Source: Verrucomicrobiales bacterium (GTDB lineage: Bacteria > Verrucomicrobiota > Verrucomicrobiia > Verrucomicrobiales > DEV007). Taken from it: DNA of 64,000 nt. Both the position numbers and the translations under genes were made by a program. The stretch lies in contig JAPYUT010000006.1 of the NCBI GenBank assembly GCA_029940475.1, positions 4,835-68,834 on the forward strand. Reading direction: 5' to 3'. How positions within the stretch are numbered: the stretch's first letter is position 1; every line of letters begins with the position of its first letter. Below, piece after piece: positions 16,359 to 25,550 of this stretch. Under the pieces are notes generated by a model. The model searched no databases. It worked only from the letters and a program-made list of their open reading frames with translations, and was not told the origin of the DNA.

Positions 16359-17294
16359 ATGAAAATTATCTCAGGTAGCGCACATCCAGATTTGGCTCAA
16401 AGTATTGCAGATTATCTTCAAGTTACCCCTTGTGATGCCACTGTAACCGCATTTCCAGATGGCGAAACCTTCGTCAAGATCAACGAGAATGTGAGGGGTA
16501 GTGATGTTTATATTATTCAACCCACTTGCCCGCCGACTAATTCCAATCTCATGGAGTTGCTGATTACCGTGGATGCAGCCAAGCGCGCAAGCGCGGCCCG
16601 CATTACTGCGGTGATACCATTTTTTGGCTACGCCCGTCAGGATCGCAAAGATCAGCCCCGGGTACCGATAACCGCCAAACTGGTTGCCAACCTGCTTGCC
16701 GCCGCGGGAGTGAATCGTGTTTTAACAATGGATTTGCATGCCGGTCAGATTCAGGGGTTCTTTGATATTCCTGTTGATCATCTATACGCTGCTCCTGTTC
16801 TTATTGGCTACCTGCGGAGTAAAGACATGAAGAACCTGACTGTTGTCTCGCCGGATGTCGGAGGATTGAAGATGTCCGATGCCTATGCCAAGGCACTTGA
16901 TGTGCCGCTTGCAATTGTGGGTAAACGCCGGATCAGTGCGACCAAGGTCGAAGCGCTTAACGTGATAGGCGATGTTGACGGTTGCGACATCCTGTTGGTT
17001 GATGACATGACCGAGACGGCCGGTACATTGTGTGCTGCTGCAGAGTTGCTGAAAGCTCGTGGAGCGGGAAAAATTTTTGCCGGGGTGTCGCACGGTGTTC
17101 TGGGTGAAATTGGCCAGAGGCGTCTCGCTGATTCGGTAATTGAGGAGTTAATAACCACTGACAGCACCCCGATGGCCGTAGGGCCAAAGGTTACGACTAT
17201 CAGCATAGCCGGATTGATGGGGGAAGGGATCAGTCGGATCCATAACGATGAGTCGGTCACTTCTCTTTTTGACATCGGCAAGAAGGGGGAATAG
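16359..17294 (+). CDS. prs: Ribose-phosphate pyrophosphokinase
   Basis: Makes PRPP from ribose 5-phosphate and ATP, the precursor of nucleotides, histidine and NAD. The protein has 311 residues, normal for the family. Visible motifs are FPDGETFVKINENVRGSDVYIIQ, the flexible loop FGYARQDRKDQPR, the metal-binding MDLHAGQIQGFFDIPVDHL, and the PRPP-binding loop ILLVDDMTETAGTL. The frame extends upstream to 16257, but ATG 16359 gives the standard MKIISGSAHPDLA start. It is the first gene of a run that includes L25, pth, rpsF and ssb; prs-L25-pth order is common in bacteria. Confidence 0.97.
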   Translation: MKIISGSAHPDLAQSIADYLQVTPCDATVTAFPDGETFVKINENVRGSDVYIIQPTCPPTNSNLMELLITVDAAKRASAARITAVIPFFGYARQDRKDQPRVPITAKLVANLLAAAGVNRVLTMDLHAGQIQGFFDIPVDHLYAAPVLIGYLRSKDMKNLTVVSPDVGGLKMSDAYAKALDVPLAIVGKRRISATKVEALNVIGDVDGCDILLVDDMTETAGTLCAAAELLKARGAGKIFAGVSHGVLGEIGQRRLADSVIEELITTDSTPMAVGPKVTTISIAGLMGEGISRIHNDESVTSLFDIGKKGE

Positions 17295-17353
17295 GATTGC
17301 CACCCTTCGCGCTCATCGGTGATTTAGCGCAAGTCTAGAACAGACAATTAGTT

Positions 17354-18031
17354 ATGGCAGATCAGATCAACCTAAAGGCAGAGAAGAGAGAAGTAGTTGG
17401 CAGTGCTGCTGTGGGTCGCCTGCGTCGCGCCGGACTTATCCCCGGCGTTGTTTACGGAGCTTCGCAGGACAATTATGCGGTCCAGATTGAGTCAAAAGCC
17501 TTTGAAGACATCCTTCGTCACAGCGCTAGTGAGCAAATCCTGGTGAATCTGCAGATTGAAGGGGCCAAGGAATCCGACAAACTGACCCTTATTCAGGCCG
17601 TCCAGCATAACTCGATATCCGGCAAAATTTTACATGTTGATTTTAATGCGGTCAGTGAAGAGAACGAAATCCACGCACGGGTGCCGGTTGAACTTACCGG
17701 CGAAGCTATTGGTATAAAGCAGGGAGGTATTCTTGATACTCTCCTGCATGATATAGAGGTTCACTGTTTACCAAGAGATTTGCCATCGATTTTGTCTTTT
17801 GATGTGAGCGCCCTCGATATTGGTGACAGCCTGAGTATTGGTGGGGTTGAGTTTCCTGAAGGCGTTTCAACATCTTTGGATGACTCTGTGCTGATTGCCA
17901 TTGTCAATGAAACACGCGCGGCATTGTCTGAGACTGAGGATGAAGGTGATGAAGGTGATGATGCCGAGAGCGAGGATGAAGAGAAGGATGAGGAGGATGG
18001 TGAAGCCAACGAGAACGAAAGAAAGAGCTAG
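17354..18031 (+). CDS. rplY: 50S ribosomal protein L25 (CTC-type)
   Basis: A 225-residue protein of the long L25/Ctc form, which binds 5S rRNA in the large ribosomal subunit. The N-terminal L25 domain includes RLRRAGLIPGVVYG, and the C-terminal TL5-like beta domain follows to about residue 185. The last ~30 residues are almost entirely Asp and Glu, an acidic tail of low complexity that is longer than usual. It lies between prs and pth, as in many bacteria. Confidence 0.93.
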   Translation: MADQINLKAEKREVVGSAAVGRLRRAGLIPGVVYGASQDNYAVQIESKAFEDILRHSASEQILVNLQIEGAKESDKLTLIQAVQHNSISGKILHVDFNAVSEENEIHARVPVELTGEAIGIKQGGILDTLLHDIEVHCLPRDLPSILSFDVSALDIGDSLSIGGVEFPEGVSTSLDDSVLIAIVNETRAALSETEDEGDEGDDAESEDEEKDEEDGEANENERKS

Positions 18032-18060
18032 GTTTTTGTTCTCTAAGTATATGACTGGAT

Positions 18061-18732
18061 ATGGTAACGGATGACAATAGTCGTTCGTTGCGCATGATTG
18101 TTGGTCTTGGCAATCCCGGAAGAGAGTATGTTGATACCCGGCACAATGTGGGCTTCATGGTGGTTGATCAATTTACCAATGATCTGGGACTGAGCTTCTC
18201 TGAGGAGAAGCGGTGGACCGCCAAGATTTCCAGGGACGGTGATCGCTATTTGCTCAAGCCACAAACTTACATGAACGAAAGTGGCTTGGCAGTAGGGAAA
18301 GTTGCGGCGTTCTACAAGATTGATCCGGACCAGATTCTGGTTCTCTATGATGACATTGATTTACCGCTCGGGCGTTTGCGTATCCGGGGGAGCGGCTCGG
18401 CGGGTGGACACAACGGGATGCGTTCGGTTATTAATCATCTTGGAACACAGGATTTTCCCCGGTTACGGTTGGGAATTGGCTGGGGTGGCAAGGGAGTAAT
18501 TAAGCATGTTCTCGGGAAATTTAGCGACGAGGAGCGATCAGAACTTGAAAAATCGGTAAAAAACGCGGTATTAGCTCTCACTGTTATCATTGAGCAGGGC
18601 TTACCTGTGGCGATGACGCGTTTTAACGCTGTGGGTGAAACGAAGCAGGAAGCACCAGCGAAACAAGCACTTGACGATCAAGATCCATTTCCTAATGCCG
18701 ATACGTCGGTTGACTACAATAAAAACACTTAA
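18061..18732 (+). CDS. pth: Peptidyl-tRNA hydrolase
   Basis: Recycles peptidyl-tRNA released from stalled ribosomes. The family core is complete: IVGLGNPGREYVDTRHNVGFMVVD with the catalytic His, LKPQTYMNESG, LVLYDDIDLPLGRLRIR, and GSAGGHNGMRSVI. It has 223 residues with a short non-conserved C-terminal tail. I use ATG 18061; ATG 18094 would start directly at MIVGLGNPG and cannot be excluded. Only 3 bp separate it from rpsF. Confidence 0.96.
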   Translation: MVTDDNSRSLRMIVGLGNPGREYVDTRHNVGFMVVDQFTNDLGLSFSEEKRWTAKISRDGDRYLLKPQTYMNESGLAVGKVAAFYKIDPDQILVLYDDIDLPLGRLRIRGSGSAGGHNGMRSVINHLGTQDFPRLRLGIGWGGKGVIKHVLGKFSDEERSELEKSVKNAVLALTVIIEQGLPVAMTRFNAVGETKQEAPAKQALDDQDPFPNADTSVDYNKNT

Positions 18733-18735
18733 CAA

Positions 18736-19020
18736 ATGAAAAGAAATTACGAAGGCGTTATTGTCCTCGATACCACGGGTCACGAGGCAGATGTTGACCA
18801 GCTGGTCCAGGGTATTGGTCGTGAAATTGAGAGTGAAGGCGGATCTCTGGAGCAGATTGAGCAACTGGGCCGCAAGGACTTTGCCTATAATGCGCGCAAA
18901 CTGGCCTCCGGCCACTACGTGAGCTACCACTTTTCGGCTTTTCCGGAGACAATTGAGAAGATAAAGACGGCTCTTAAGCTTAATTCAGCAGTTCATCTCC
19001 AGCATTTCCAGTTACGATAG
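18736..19020 (+). CDS. rpsF: 30S ribosomal protein S6
   Basis: A 94-residue S6 protein of the small ribosomal subunit. It begins MKRNYEGVIVLDTTGHEADVDQLV and contains QLGRKDFAYNARKLASGHYVSYHF, which match the conserved S6 fold. It is followed by ssb, the classic rpsF-ssb pairing, although here rpsR is not adjacent and 128 bp separate the two. That gap carries an A-run/T-run inverted repeat at 19102-19120. Confidence 0.95.
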   Translation: MKRNYEGVIVLDTTGHEADVDQLVQGIGREIESEGGSLEQIEQLGRKDFAYNARKLASGHYVSYHFSAFPETIEKIKTALKLNSAVHLQHFQLR

Positions 19021-19148
19021 ACGCCGGAAGCAATGATTCCCGGCATCTTGCTTGATCGGGCAGTTGATTTCGATAAGGTGCGGGACAGGAGAATTTTTTA
19101 CAGAAAAAAGGTTTTTTTCTATATTCTATTTCTTTAGCATATATTCCT

Positions 19149-19631
19149 ATGGCATCAGTAAATAAAGTCATTCTCGTTGGTAATTGCACCCGTGATCCTG
19201 AAGTTCGCTATACCCCGAAGGGGACGGCGGTCACTGATCTCGGATTGGCGATGAATCGTCATTATTCCTCTGATGGTGGAGAGAAACGTGAAGAGACAAC
19301 ATTCGTTGATGTGACCTTATGGGGAAGGCAGGCTGAGGTTGCTGGTGAATATTTGAAAAAAGGGCGACCGGTTTATATCGAGGGCCGTTTGCAAATGGAT
19401 AGCTGGGATGACAAGAATAGCGGTCAGAAGCGCACAAAGTTGAAGGTCGTTGGTGAGCAGATGCAGTTGCTTGGCGGCCGTGAAGGTGGTGGCGGCGGTG
19501 GAAGTTCCCAGCAGGGAAACACAGCGGATAGTGCATCACCGCAACAGGAGCAACAGGAGCAACAGGGAGGTGGTGATAACGACGGTGCGCAGTTTACCTC
19601 GGGTGATGATGACGATGATATACCGTTCTAG
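19149..19631 (+). CDS. ssb: Single-stranded DNA-binding protein
   Basis: A 160-residue SSB. The OB-fold occupies the first ~108 residues (MASVNKVILVGNCTRDPEVRYTPKGTAV, VDVTLWGRQAEVAGEYLKKGRPVYIEGRL). A Gly/Gln-rich linker follows, and then the acidic tip DDDDDIPF that recruits replication and repair proteins. It coats single-stranded DNA during replication, repair and recombination. A strong intrinsic terminator follows 29 bp after the stop. Confidence 0.97.
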   Translation: MASVNKVILVGNCTRDPEVRYTPKGTAVTDLGLAMNRHYSSDGGEKREETTFVDVTLWGRQAEVAGEYLKKGRPVYIEGRLQMDSWDDKNSGQKRTKLKVVGEQMQLLGGREGGGGGGSSQQGNTADSASPQQEQQEQQGGGDNDGAQFTSGDDDDDIPF

Positions 19632-19660
19632 GGGGCATCATCGCAAAATGATTTAACTGG

Positions 19661-19690
19661 AGCCGGCACCGCAAGGTGCCGGCTTCTTTA
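19661..19690 (+). terminator. Intrinsic terminator after ssb
   Basis: A perfect 10-bp GC-rich stem (19661-19670 with 19675-19684) has a GCAA tetraloop and is followed by TCTTTA. It lies 29 bp after the ssb stop and just before the convergent xseA end. Confidence 0.85.
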
Positions 19691-19699
19691 ATGGATGAC

Positions 19700-21094
19700 T
19701 CAATCCACAGTGCTCCGGACGTCTCCGTCAACGAACTTGGAGATAAGCCTATCCCCAGGCTTGGCTGATTTTGCAGAATCGATGAGTTCTCCTTTTGCAT
19801 TAAGGGTGATGGAATAGCCGCGCGTCAGCACCGAACCCGGACCGAGATTCTTAAGTGCGGCTGCGGCACTTGCGCAGCGTTCACTAAGACTTTGGCATGC
19901 TACCTGCCCGGCATTGGCAAGCCGATTGGCCAATACCGAGAATTCCCCCGAGACGGATTCAAGACGGTTGACTGGATGACGGCGTGTAAGTTGATGTCGC
20001 AGTTCGATGATTAAATCCTCATTTTCATTGATCAGGTTTTTAAATGAAATTGACAGCTGCCCGGCCGTTCGATCGATTTCCTGTTCGAGATCAGAGAATA
20101 ATCGTCTAGGTTCCTGGAACAGAGCGCTATGGCTCAGGTAGTCGAGGCAATCGGCCTGGCGTTCGATGGCATTAAGTGCACGGTTTTGGAGTGCGACGCT
20201 CATTTTCTCAAGGCGGTTGCGCAGATCCGTAGCCTCTGGCACGATGAGTTCCGCGGCGGCACTTGGGGTGGGTGCGCGCAGATCGGCAACGAAGTCCGAG
20301 ATCGTGAAATCGATTTCATGGCCAATAGCCGAGACGAGCGGCAGATTAAATTCGCTAATGGCACGTGCAACTATTTCCTCATTGAAGGGCCACATATCCT
20401 CAAGGCTGCCGCCGCCCCGCGTGATGACTACTGTATTGATAACCGGTTTGCTTTGGGAGTTCCAGCTTGCAAGATATTGCAAGGCCGCGGCAATTTCTTC
20501 GGCGGCTCCTTTGCCCTGCACCCTGACCGGGTAGACGAGTACCTTTACCCATGGTGCCCGGCGCCCCAGGACGTTTAACATATCGCGCAGAGCGGCACCG
20601 GTTGGCGAGGTGACAAGGCAGACTGTGTGCGGGAAGGGCGGGATGGTTTTTTTATTAGCTGTATCAAAAAGTCCCTGCGCGTTGAGTTTGCCTTTGAGCG
20701 CCTCGAACTTTGCCTGCAGGGCACCGATTCCCCTGTCCTGTACTAATTCGACGATAATCTGATAATTGCCCCGCGCTCCGTAAACCGAAACCTTACCGAA
20801 GATTTGTACTTTCTGCCCGTCCTCAATCGGGAAGGTGAGCTCGCGCGCATTGTTGCGGAACAGTGCGCAGGAAATCTGCGCGTCCGCATCCTTTAAGGTA
20901 AAATACTGATGCCCTGAGGCCTGCTTGCGCAGGTTGCTGATTTCTCCCTCAACCCAAATTTCTCCAATACGCTGTTCCAGAAGATTGCGAATCTTCCGTG
21001 TCAACTGGCTAACGCTTAGAATTTTGTCATCCTTGTTGATACCATTTTTTTCAGGTGAGGGAAAATCAAAGAGGTCATCCATTACTGTTTTCAT
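19700..21094 (-). CDS. xseA: Exodeoxyribonuclease VII large subunit
   Basis: The large subunit of the nuclease that degrades single-stranded DNA in both directions, 464 residues. It has an N-terminal OB-fold (IWVEGEISNLRKQASGHQYFTLKDADAQI) and then the catalytic core (VCLVTSPTGAALRDMLNVLGRRAPW, VITRGGGSLEDMWPFNEE, PLVSAIGHEIDFTISDFVADLRAPTPSAAAE). A helical segment and the GYSITL motif follow near the C-terminus. The small subunit gene xseB is not next to it. Its start overlaps the stop of the upstream reductase gene by 4 bp. Confidence 0.96.
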   Translation of the reverse strand: MKTVMDDLFDFPSPEKNGINKDDKILSVSQLTRKIRNLLEQRIGEIWVEGEISNLRKQASGHQYFTLKDADAQISCALFRNNARELTFPIEDGQKVQIFGKVSVYGARGNYQIIVELVQDRGIGALQAKFEALKGKLNAQGLFDTANKKTIPPFPHTVCLVTSPTGAALRDMLNVLGRRAPWVKVLVYPVRVQGKGAAEEIAAALQYLASWNSQSKPVINTVVITRGGGSLEDMWPFNEEIVARAISEFNLPLVSAIGHEIDFTISDFVADLRAPTPSAAAELIVPEATDLRNRLEKMSVALQNRALNAIERQADCLDYLSHSALFQEPRRLFSDLEQEIDRTAGQLSISFKNLINENEDLIIELRHQLTRRHPVNRLESVSGEFSVLANRLANAGQVACQSLSERCASAAAALKNLGPGSVLTRGYSITLNAKGELIDSAKSAKPGDRLISKFVDGDVRSTVD

Positions 21095-22098
21095 TCATTG
21101 CCTTTAGTCCTGAAGTCGAGCAGGACTTTTCCCGAACGGCCGCCTCCGGCTGCTTTTGTGATAGCAGCGGAAATCTCTTCGGGAGGGAACACCGAGTCAA
21201 CAGGCTGTTGCAGCTTTCCTTGGAGCATTAATCCGGCAAGTTTGCGGTATACCTTTGCTATTTCCGCATACTTGGCGGAGTTCAACCATTGCGTTAACCA
21301 AAGTCCGCGTATTTGCAGGTCCTTAAAAATCAGGAAGCTGTTAGGGACCTTTAAAGGACGCTTGCTCATCGCCCCATAAGTGATGTGTATCCCTCCTTCT
21401 GAGAGCATGGACATGATTCTCAGTGCACTTTCGCCGCCGACCGCGTTGAGTGCTAATACCACAGGGTCTCCTCCAATTGCATCCAGCGCTGTGGCTTTTC
21501 CTTCGTCATTATCCATCACCACTATGTTGCCTCCTGCCTGCAGCAGCGGCTTTATCAATTCCCTGCGCCGGACAAAGTTTATGGTTGGCTGGCTTCTGGT
21601 TCTTGCGATTGCAATGACGGCTTGGCCAACACCTGAGTTAGCGGCATTTTGAACTATCCAGGATTTAGGGTTTGGATTGCTGTCCTGATGAAGTAAAAGC
21701 CAGGCTGTCGCCGGGTTGATTTTAAGCATGCAGGATGCTTCCCCCGGCAGCTTAGGGGGCAGTTTGATGACCTGATGCGCAGCGCAGGTCACGTAATCCT
21801 GCCAACAGTCGGTGCGAGATAAGTAAAACACCTTGTCACCGGGTATAATATCTGAAACGCCCGGACCCACGGCAATGACTTTCCCGGCACCTTCGGTGCC
21901 AACGATTGCCGGTAGTGCAGGTAGTTGTCCATAGCGCCCTTCTAAAATATTGAGATCTGCAGGATTAACAGGGGCATATGCTGTGCTCACCAGAATTTCT
22001 CCTGTACCGGGCGCAGCAATAGAGTTGGCTTTAAGGGTGGCTGCGGCGCCGGGTTCGCCAAAAGCCTCAAGAACGACTTTCCGGTTGTGGTAAGGCAT
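21091..22098 (-). CDS. Zinc-independent MDR-family oxidoreductase (trans-2-enoyl reductase/MECR-like)
   Basis: A medium-chain dehydrogenase/reductase of about 335 residues. It has a GroES-like N-terminal domain (VNPADLNILEGRYGQLPALPAIVGTEGAG) and a Rossmann domain with QNAANSGVGQAVIAIAR. The structural and catalytic zinc ligands of alcohol dehydrogenases are missing. The NPATAWLLL and YGAMSKRPLKVPNS segments resemble enoyl-thioester reductases of the MECR/ETR1 type, which act in fatty-acid synthesis with NADPH. A quinone-oxidoreductase-like role is possible. The frame extends to 22161; ATG 22098 (MPYHNRKVV) matches the family start. It is co-transcribed with xseA. Confidence 0.8.
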   Translation of the reverse strand: MPYHNRKVVLEAFGEPGAAATLKANSIAAPGTGEILVSTAYAPVNPADLNILEGRYGQLPALPAIVGTEGAGKVIAVGPGVSDIIPGDKVFYLSRTDCWQDYVTCAAHQVIKLPPKLPGEASCMLKINPATAWLLLHQDSNPNPKSWIVQNAANSGVGQAVIAIARTRSQPTINFVRRRELIKPLLQAGGNIVVMDNDEGKATALDAIGGDPVVLALNAVGGESALRIMSMLSEGGIHITYGAMSKRPLKVPNSFLIFKDLQIRGLWLTQWLNSAKYAEIAKVYRKLAGLMLQGKLQQPVDSVFPPEEISAAITKAAGGGRSGKVLLDFRTKGNE

Positions 22099-22245
22099 CA
22101 GAGTCAAATCAGTTATCGAGCGGAGACCCCGGCAGGAATGTGCTGTCATTAACCGGTGCAAACTGACAATTTAGCATAAGTGTAGAATTTCTTAACCTCG
22201 TTTATTTACATGACGGCAAGGCGGAGCTTACTCTAATCTTTAGCA

Positions 22246-23115
22246 ATGAAAATCTGCAATCTGCTTAGTATCCTCAGTATTGCCTCGGCAGTATGTAGTG
22301 CGGCCGATGACTACAAACTTGGGCCCGATTCTCATCGTCACGATGATATCCCCGCTGGCAAGGTCACCAAGCATCGTTTTATTGAGAGCAAGATTTATCC
22401 TGGCAGTGAACGGGATTACTGGATTTATGTTCCCGCGCAGTATGATGGCTCGAAACCTGCCTGTTTAATGGTTTTTCAGGACGGGCAGTGGTACCAGAAT
22501 ACCGGTGGGCACACTCGTGTCCCCATTGTCTTTGATAATCTGATCCACAGTAGGGAGATCCCCGTGACGATCGGCCTCTTTATCAATCCGGGGCTTATCC
22601 CTGCCGCCAAAGAAGGAACTAAACCACGCAGGAATCGCAGTTTTGAATATGACACCTTGAATAATAAATACGCCCGGTTCCTGCTGGAGGATATGTTACC
22701 GCTTTTAACAAGGGACTTCAAAATTACAGATGATCCCGAAGGACGGGCAATTTGCGGCATCAGTTCCGGGGGTATTTGCGCATGGACAGTTGCCTGGGAA
22801 CGTCCTGATGCTTTTCGCAAGGTAATCAGCTACGTGGGCAGCTTCACAAATATCCGGGGGGGTCACAATTATCCCGCGATCATACGCAAGACTGAACACA
22901 AACCGATTCGCGTTTTTTTGCAGGACGGTGAAAACGATCTGGACAACCTGCATGGCAGTTGGCCCCTGGGGAACCGTCAAATGGCGGCGGCTTTGAAGTT
23001 TACCGGCTACGACTACAAGTTCGTTATGGGAGATGGTGGCCACAACGGCAAGCATGGGGGTGCGATTTTCCCCGATATGCTGCGCTGGCTGTGGCGTGAT
23101 TACCCCAAGGGCTGA
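22246..23115 (+). CDS. Secreted esterase (enterochelin esterase/esterase D-like alpha/beta hydrolase)
   Basis: A 289-residue protein with a signal peptide (residues 1-19, ending near CSAA) and an alpha/beta-hydrolase fold. The nucleophile elbow is GISSGG with Ser173. The oxyanion-region text MVFQDGQWY and a late GDGGHNGKHGG segment, which probably contributes the catalytic His, resemble the Fes/IroE-like esterase family widespread in Planctomycetes and Verrucomicrobiota. It probably removes esters from plant or algal glycans outside the cytoplasm. It begins an operon with the next two genes, which overlap each other. Confidence 0.8.
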   Translation: MKICNLLSILSIASAVCSAADDYKLGPDSHRHDDIPAGKVTKHRFIESKIYPGSERDYWIYVPAQYDGSKPACLMVFQDGQWYQNTGGHTRVPIVFDNLIHSREIPVTIGLFINPGLIPAAKEGTKPRRNRSFEYDTLNNKYARFLLEDMLPLLTRDFKITDDPEGRAICGISSGGICAWTVAWERPDAFRKVISYVGSFTNIRGGHNYPAIIRKTEHKPIRVFLQDGENDLDNLHGSWPLGNRQMAAALKFTGYDYKFVMGDGGHNGKHGGAIFPDMLRWLWRDYPKG

Positions 23116-24005
23116 TGTTTACAAAAGCTTACTGGATATTGGGCGCCGGGATGTTTGCTACTTGCAGTATTTCTGCGCAGGACATGCCGCTCACCCAAAT
23201 CCTGATTGAGAACGAGGGTTGGGAAAAGGTAGTGGATGGCATGAAGTTTTGTGACGCCTGTTGCACTGACAGCAGCGGCAATTTTTATTTTACTGATGTC
23301 GCCGGCGGGGACGGGGTGAAGAAAGTGACGCATGAAGGGCAGGTTTCCGACTTTATTACCGGTGTGCCGGGTATCAGCGGAATGCAGTTTGGGCCAAGGG
23401 GCAAACTGTATGCCTGCCAGGGGCGATCCCGCCGGATTGTTGCGCTGAGCCCGGGCAAGTTGCCCGAGATTATTGTTGCTGAAGTCCGCCCGAATGATCT
23501 TGTAATTACCGCTGACGGGCATCTGTATTTCACGGCAACCGCTACCAGGAGGGTTTACCACTTGAACCTCAATGGCGGCGGCAACAGGCTTCAGGTTGTT
23601 GCCACTGATATAGCCAAACCCAACGGGATCGCACTGTCGGCTGATGAAGGCACGTTATTAGTCTCCGATCACATGGACAAGGAAGTATGGTTCTTCAGAA
23701 TTGAAAATGACGGGACACTTGGCTGCCGGGCTCCATATGCATCCCTGCGGCTGAGCGCTGAAAATTTCCCGAGCAAAGGTGACGGGGCTGATGTCGATGC
23801 TCTCGGGCGCTACTACGTGAGCTCTGAGCTGGGGGTGCAGATGTTTGACCCGACCGGGAGAATGGGAGGCGTTATTCTTCCTCCTGACCCCAATAAACCG
23901 TTGGTGAGCATCGTATTTTCTGGCGCGGGGCTGGAATATATTTACGTTGCCAATGGCGATGCAGTTTATCGCAGAAGGGTTAAATCCAGGGGAACAGGTC
24001 GGTGA
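23115..24005 (+). CDS. Secreted SMP-30/gluconolactonase-like beta-propeller
   Basis: A 296-residue protein with a signal peptide ending around SISA (residue ~21). It has a six-bladed propeller of the SMP-30/gluconolactonase/LRE type. Visible motifs are SGNFYFTDVAGGDG, NDLVITADGHLYFT and KPNGIALSADEGTLLVSDH, where the Asn and Asp residues would bind a divalent metal. It probably hydrolyses a sugar lactone in the periplasm. The start overlaps the esterase stop by one base (TGATG), and its stop overlaps the sulfatase frame, so the three genes act together. Confidence 0.85.
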   Translation: MFTKAYWILGAGMFATCSISAQDMPLTQILIENEGWEKVVDGMKFCDACCTDSSGNFYFTDVAGGDGVKKVTHEGQVSDFITGVPGISGMQFGPRGKLYACQGRSRRIVALSPGKLPEIIVAEVRPNDLVITADGHLYFTATATRRVYHLNLNGGGNRLQVVATDIAKPNGIALSADEGTLLVSDHMDKEVWFFRIENDGTLGCRAPYASLRLSAENFPSKGDGADVDALGRYYVSSELGVQMFDPTGRMGGVILPPDPNKPLVSIVFSGAGLEYIYVANGDAVYRRRVKSRGTGR

Positions 24006-24013
24006 CAATAAAT

Positions 24014-25501
24014 ATGTTAAGATTATTTCTTATTATAAGTGCCAGCTGTATTGCCGGGATATCCGCCGCTCAACGACCGAATATCGTATTGATCATTGCT
24101 GACGATCTCGCGTGGGATGACTCCGGGCCATACGGTAATGATCGTGTTCGTACACCGAACCTTGACCGGCTGGCGGCCGAGGGAATGAAGTTTACCCGCG
24201 CGATACTGACCGCGAGTTCATGTAGCCCGAGCCGGGCGAGTATCATTACCGGCCGTTATCCGCATCGAACTGGTGCTGAAGAATTACACTGGCCGGTTCC
24301 TGGACAACAGGTAACTTTCGTCGAAAAGCTGCGTGCGGCAGGTTATTGGACTGCCGCTGCAGGAAAGTGGCATCTCGGGGATGAGATTCGTGACCGGTTT
24401 GACCTGATTCGTGATGTCGATACATCGGGGTTCCAGCTACCGAGCGGCAAAGCAGGTGAGGCAGGTGTTTTTAAGGAAACTACCAAAGGTGATGCCAAGA
24501 GCGGATGTGCTGATTGGATTCCCCTGATCAAGGCACGTCCGAAAGGCAAGCCGTTTTTCCTGTGGTTGGCCGCGCTTGATCCTCATCGCCCCTATGAGGA
24601 GGGCATCCTTGTCCAGCCTCACCTGCCACCTGCGGTTCGCGTTGCACCGTATCATCCTGATACCTTTGGTGTGCGCCGTGAGTATGCGCTTTATTACGAT
24701 GAAATCTCCCGGCTTGATCACTTTACTGGGTTGGTAATCAGGGAGTTGAAGGATCAGGATATACTGGAGGAAACTCTTGTTATCTTTTTTTCCGATAACG
24801 GTCGCCCTTTTCCCAGAGACAAGACTTCACTTTACGACTCGGGGATTCGTACGCCCTTCATCGTACGTTATCCGCCTGTTGTTAAGGCGGGAAGCGTTTG
24901 TGATCGGCTCATCAGCGGGGTTGATATTGCACCGACCCTGCTGGAAATCGCCGGAGCGCAGGGCAGTAGTACATTTGATGGCGTTAGCTTTGCCCGGCTT
25001 CTTGGAACCCCGCGGGGATTGCCTGTTCGCAGTTATGCCTTTGCCGAGAAGAACTGGCATGATTATGAAGATCATTCCAGGGCTGTCCGTGGAGAGAAAT
25101 TTAAATATATCCGCAATTATTATGATGATCTCCCTGCCACTCCACCGGCGGACGCAGTACGGGGAGTGACTTATAAGGCGCTCTGCAAACTGCATGAATC
25201 GGCTGATCTGTCAGCCACGGAAGGTCAACTGTTCTGGGATCCAAGGCCAAGTGAAGAGCTCTACGATTGCAGTGGCGACCCGCATGAATTAAAGAACCTG
25301 GCGAACGATCCCGTTCACGGTAAAACGCTGGGACTCATGCGTGATGCGTTGCAGAAGTGGGAACGTGACACAGGAGATCTTGTGCCTGAATTGCGTACTG
25401 CCGATGAGTTTGACCGCCGAGAGGGCAAACCAACTCCGGCCCGGATTCGTCCCCGCTGGTCAAAGAAGAAAATGGTCGAGGCTGGTCTCACGGCACCCTG
25501 A
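24014..25501 (+). CDS. Secreted sulfatase (arylsulfatase A family, Cys-type)
   Basis: A sulfatase of 495 residues with a signal peptide (MLRLFLIISASCIAGISA). Metal ligands are in IVLIIADDLAWDDSG. The active-site signature is CSPSR at about residue 70, where the Cys is converted to formylglycine by a maturase. GKWHLGD, DPHRPY and FFSDNG motifs follow. It removes sulfate esters from polysaccharides such as algal or animal glycans, outside the cytoplasm. The frame also starts at GTG 24002, which overlaps the preceding stop by 4 bp; I prefer ATG 24014 because it gives a clean signal peptide. Its operon partners are an esterase and a lactonase-like protein, pointing to degradation of decorated glycans. 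Confidence 0.93.
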   Translation: MLRLFLIISASCIAGISAAQRPNIVLIIADDLAWDDSGPYGNDRVRTPNLDRLAAEGMKFTRAILTASSCSPSRASIITGRYPHRTGAEELHWPVPGQQVTFVEKLRAAGYWTAAAGKWHLGDEIRDRFDLIRDVDTSGFQLPSGKAGEAGVFKETTKGDAKSGCADWIPLIKARPKGKPFFLWLAALDPHRPYEEGILVQPHLPPAVRVAPYHPDTFGVRREYALYYDEISRLDHFTGLVIRELKDQDILEETLVIFFSDNGRPFPRDKTSLYDSGIRTPFIVRYPPVVKAGSVCDRLISGVDIAPTLLEIAGAQGSSTFDGVSFARLLGTPRGLPVRSYAFAEKNWHDYEDHSRAVRGEKFKYIRNYYDDLPATPPADAVRGVTYKALCKLHESADLSATEGQLFWDPRPSEELYDCSGDPHELKNLANDPVHGKTLGLMRDALQKWERDTGDLVPELRTADEFDRREGKPTPARIRPRWSKKKMVEAGLTAP

Positions 25502-25550
25502 GCCCCGGGTTATTTTGTTGAATCCTTTCAGCTGTCATCCTCACGGATAA

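Noticed and set aside
19102-19120. A-run/T-run inverted repeat before ssb
   Set aside because: It could be a weak terminator or an AT-rich promoter element, but the stem is only A-T pairs and I cannot decide between these.
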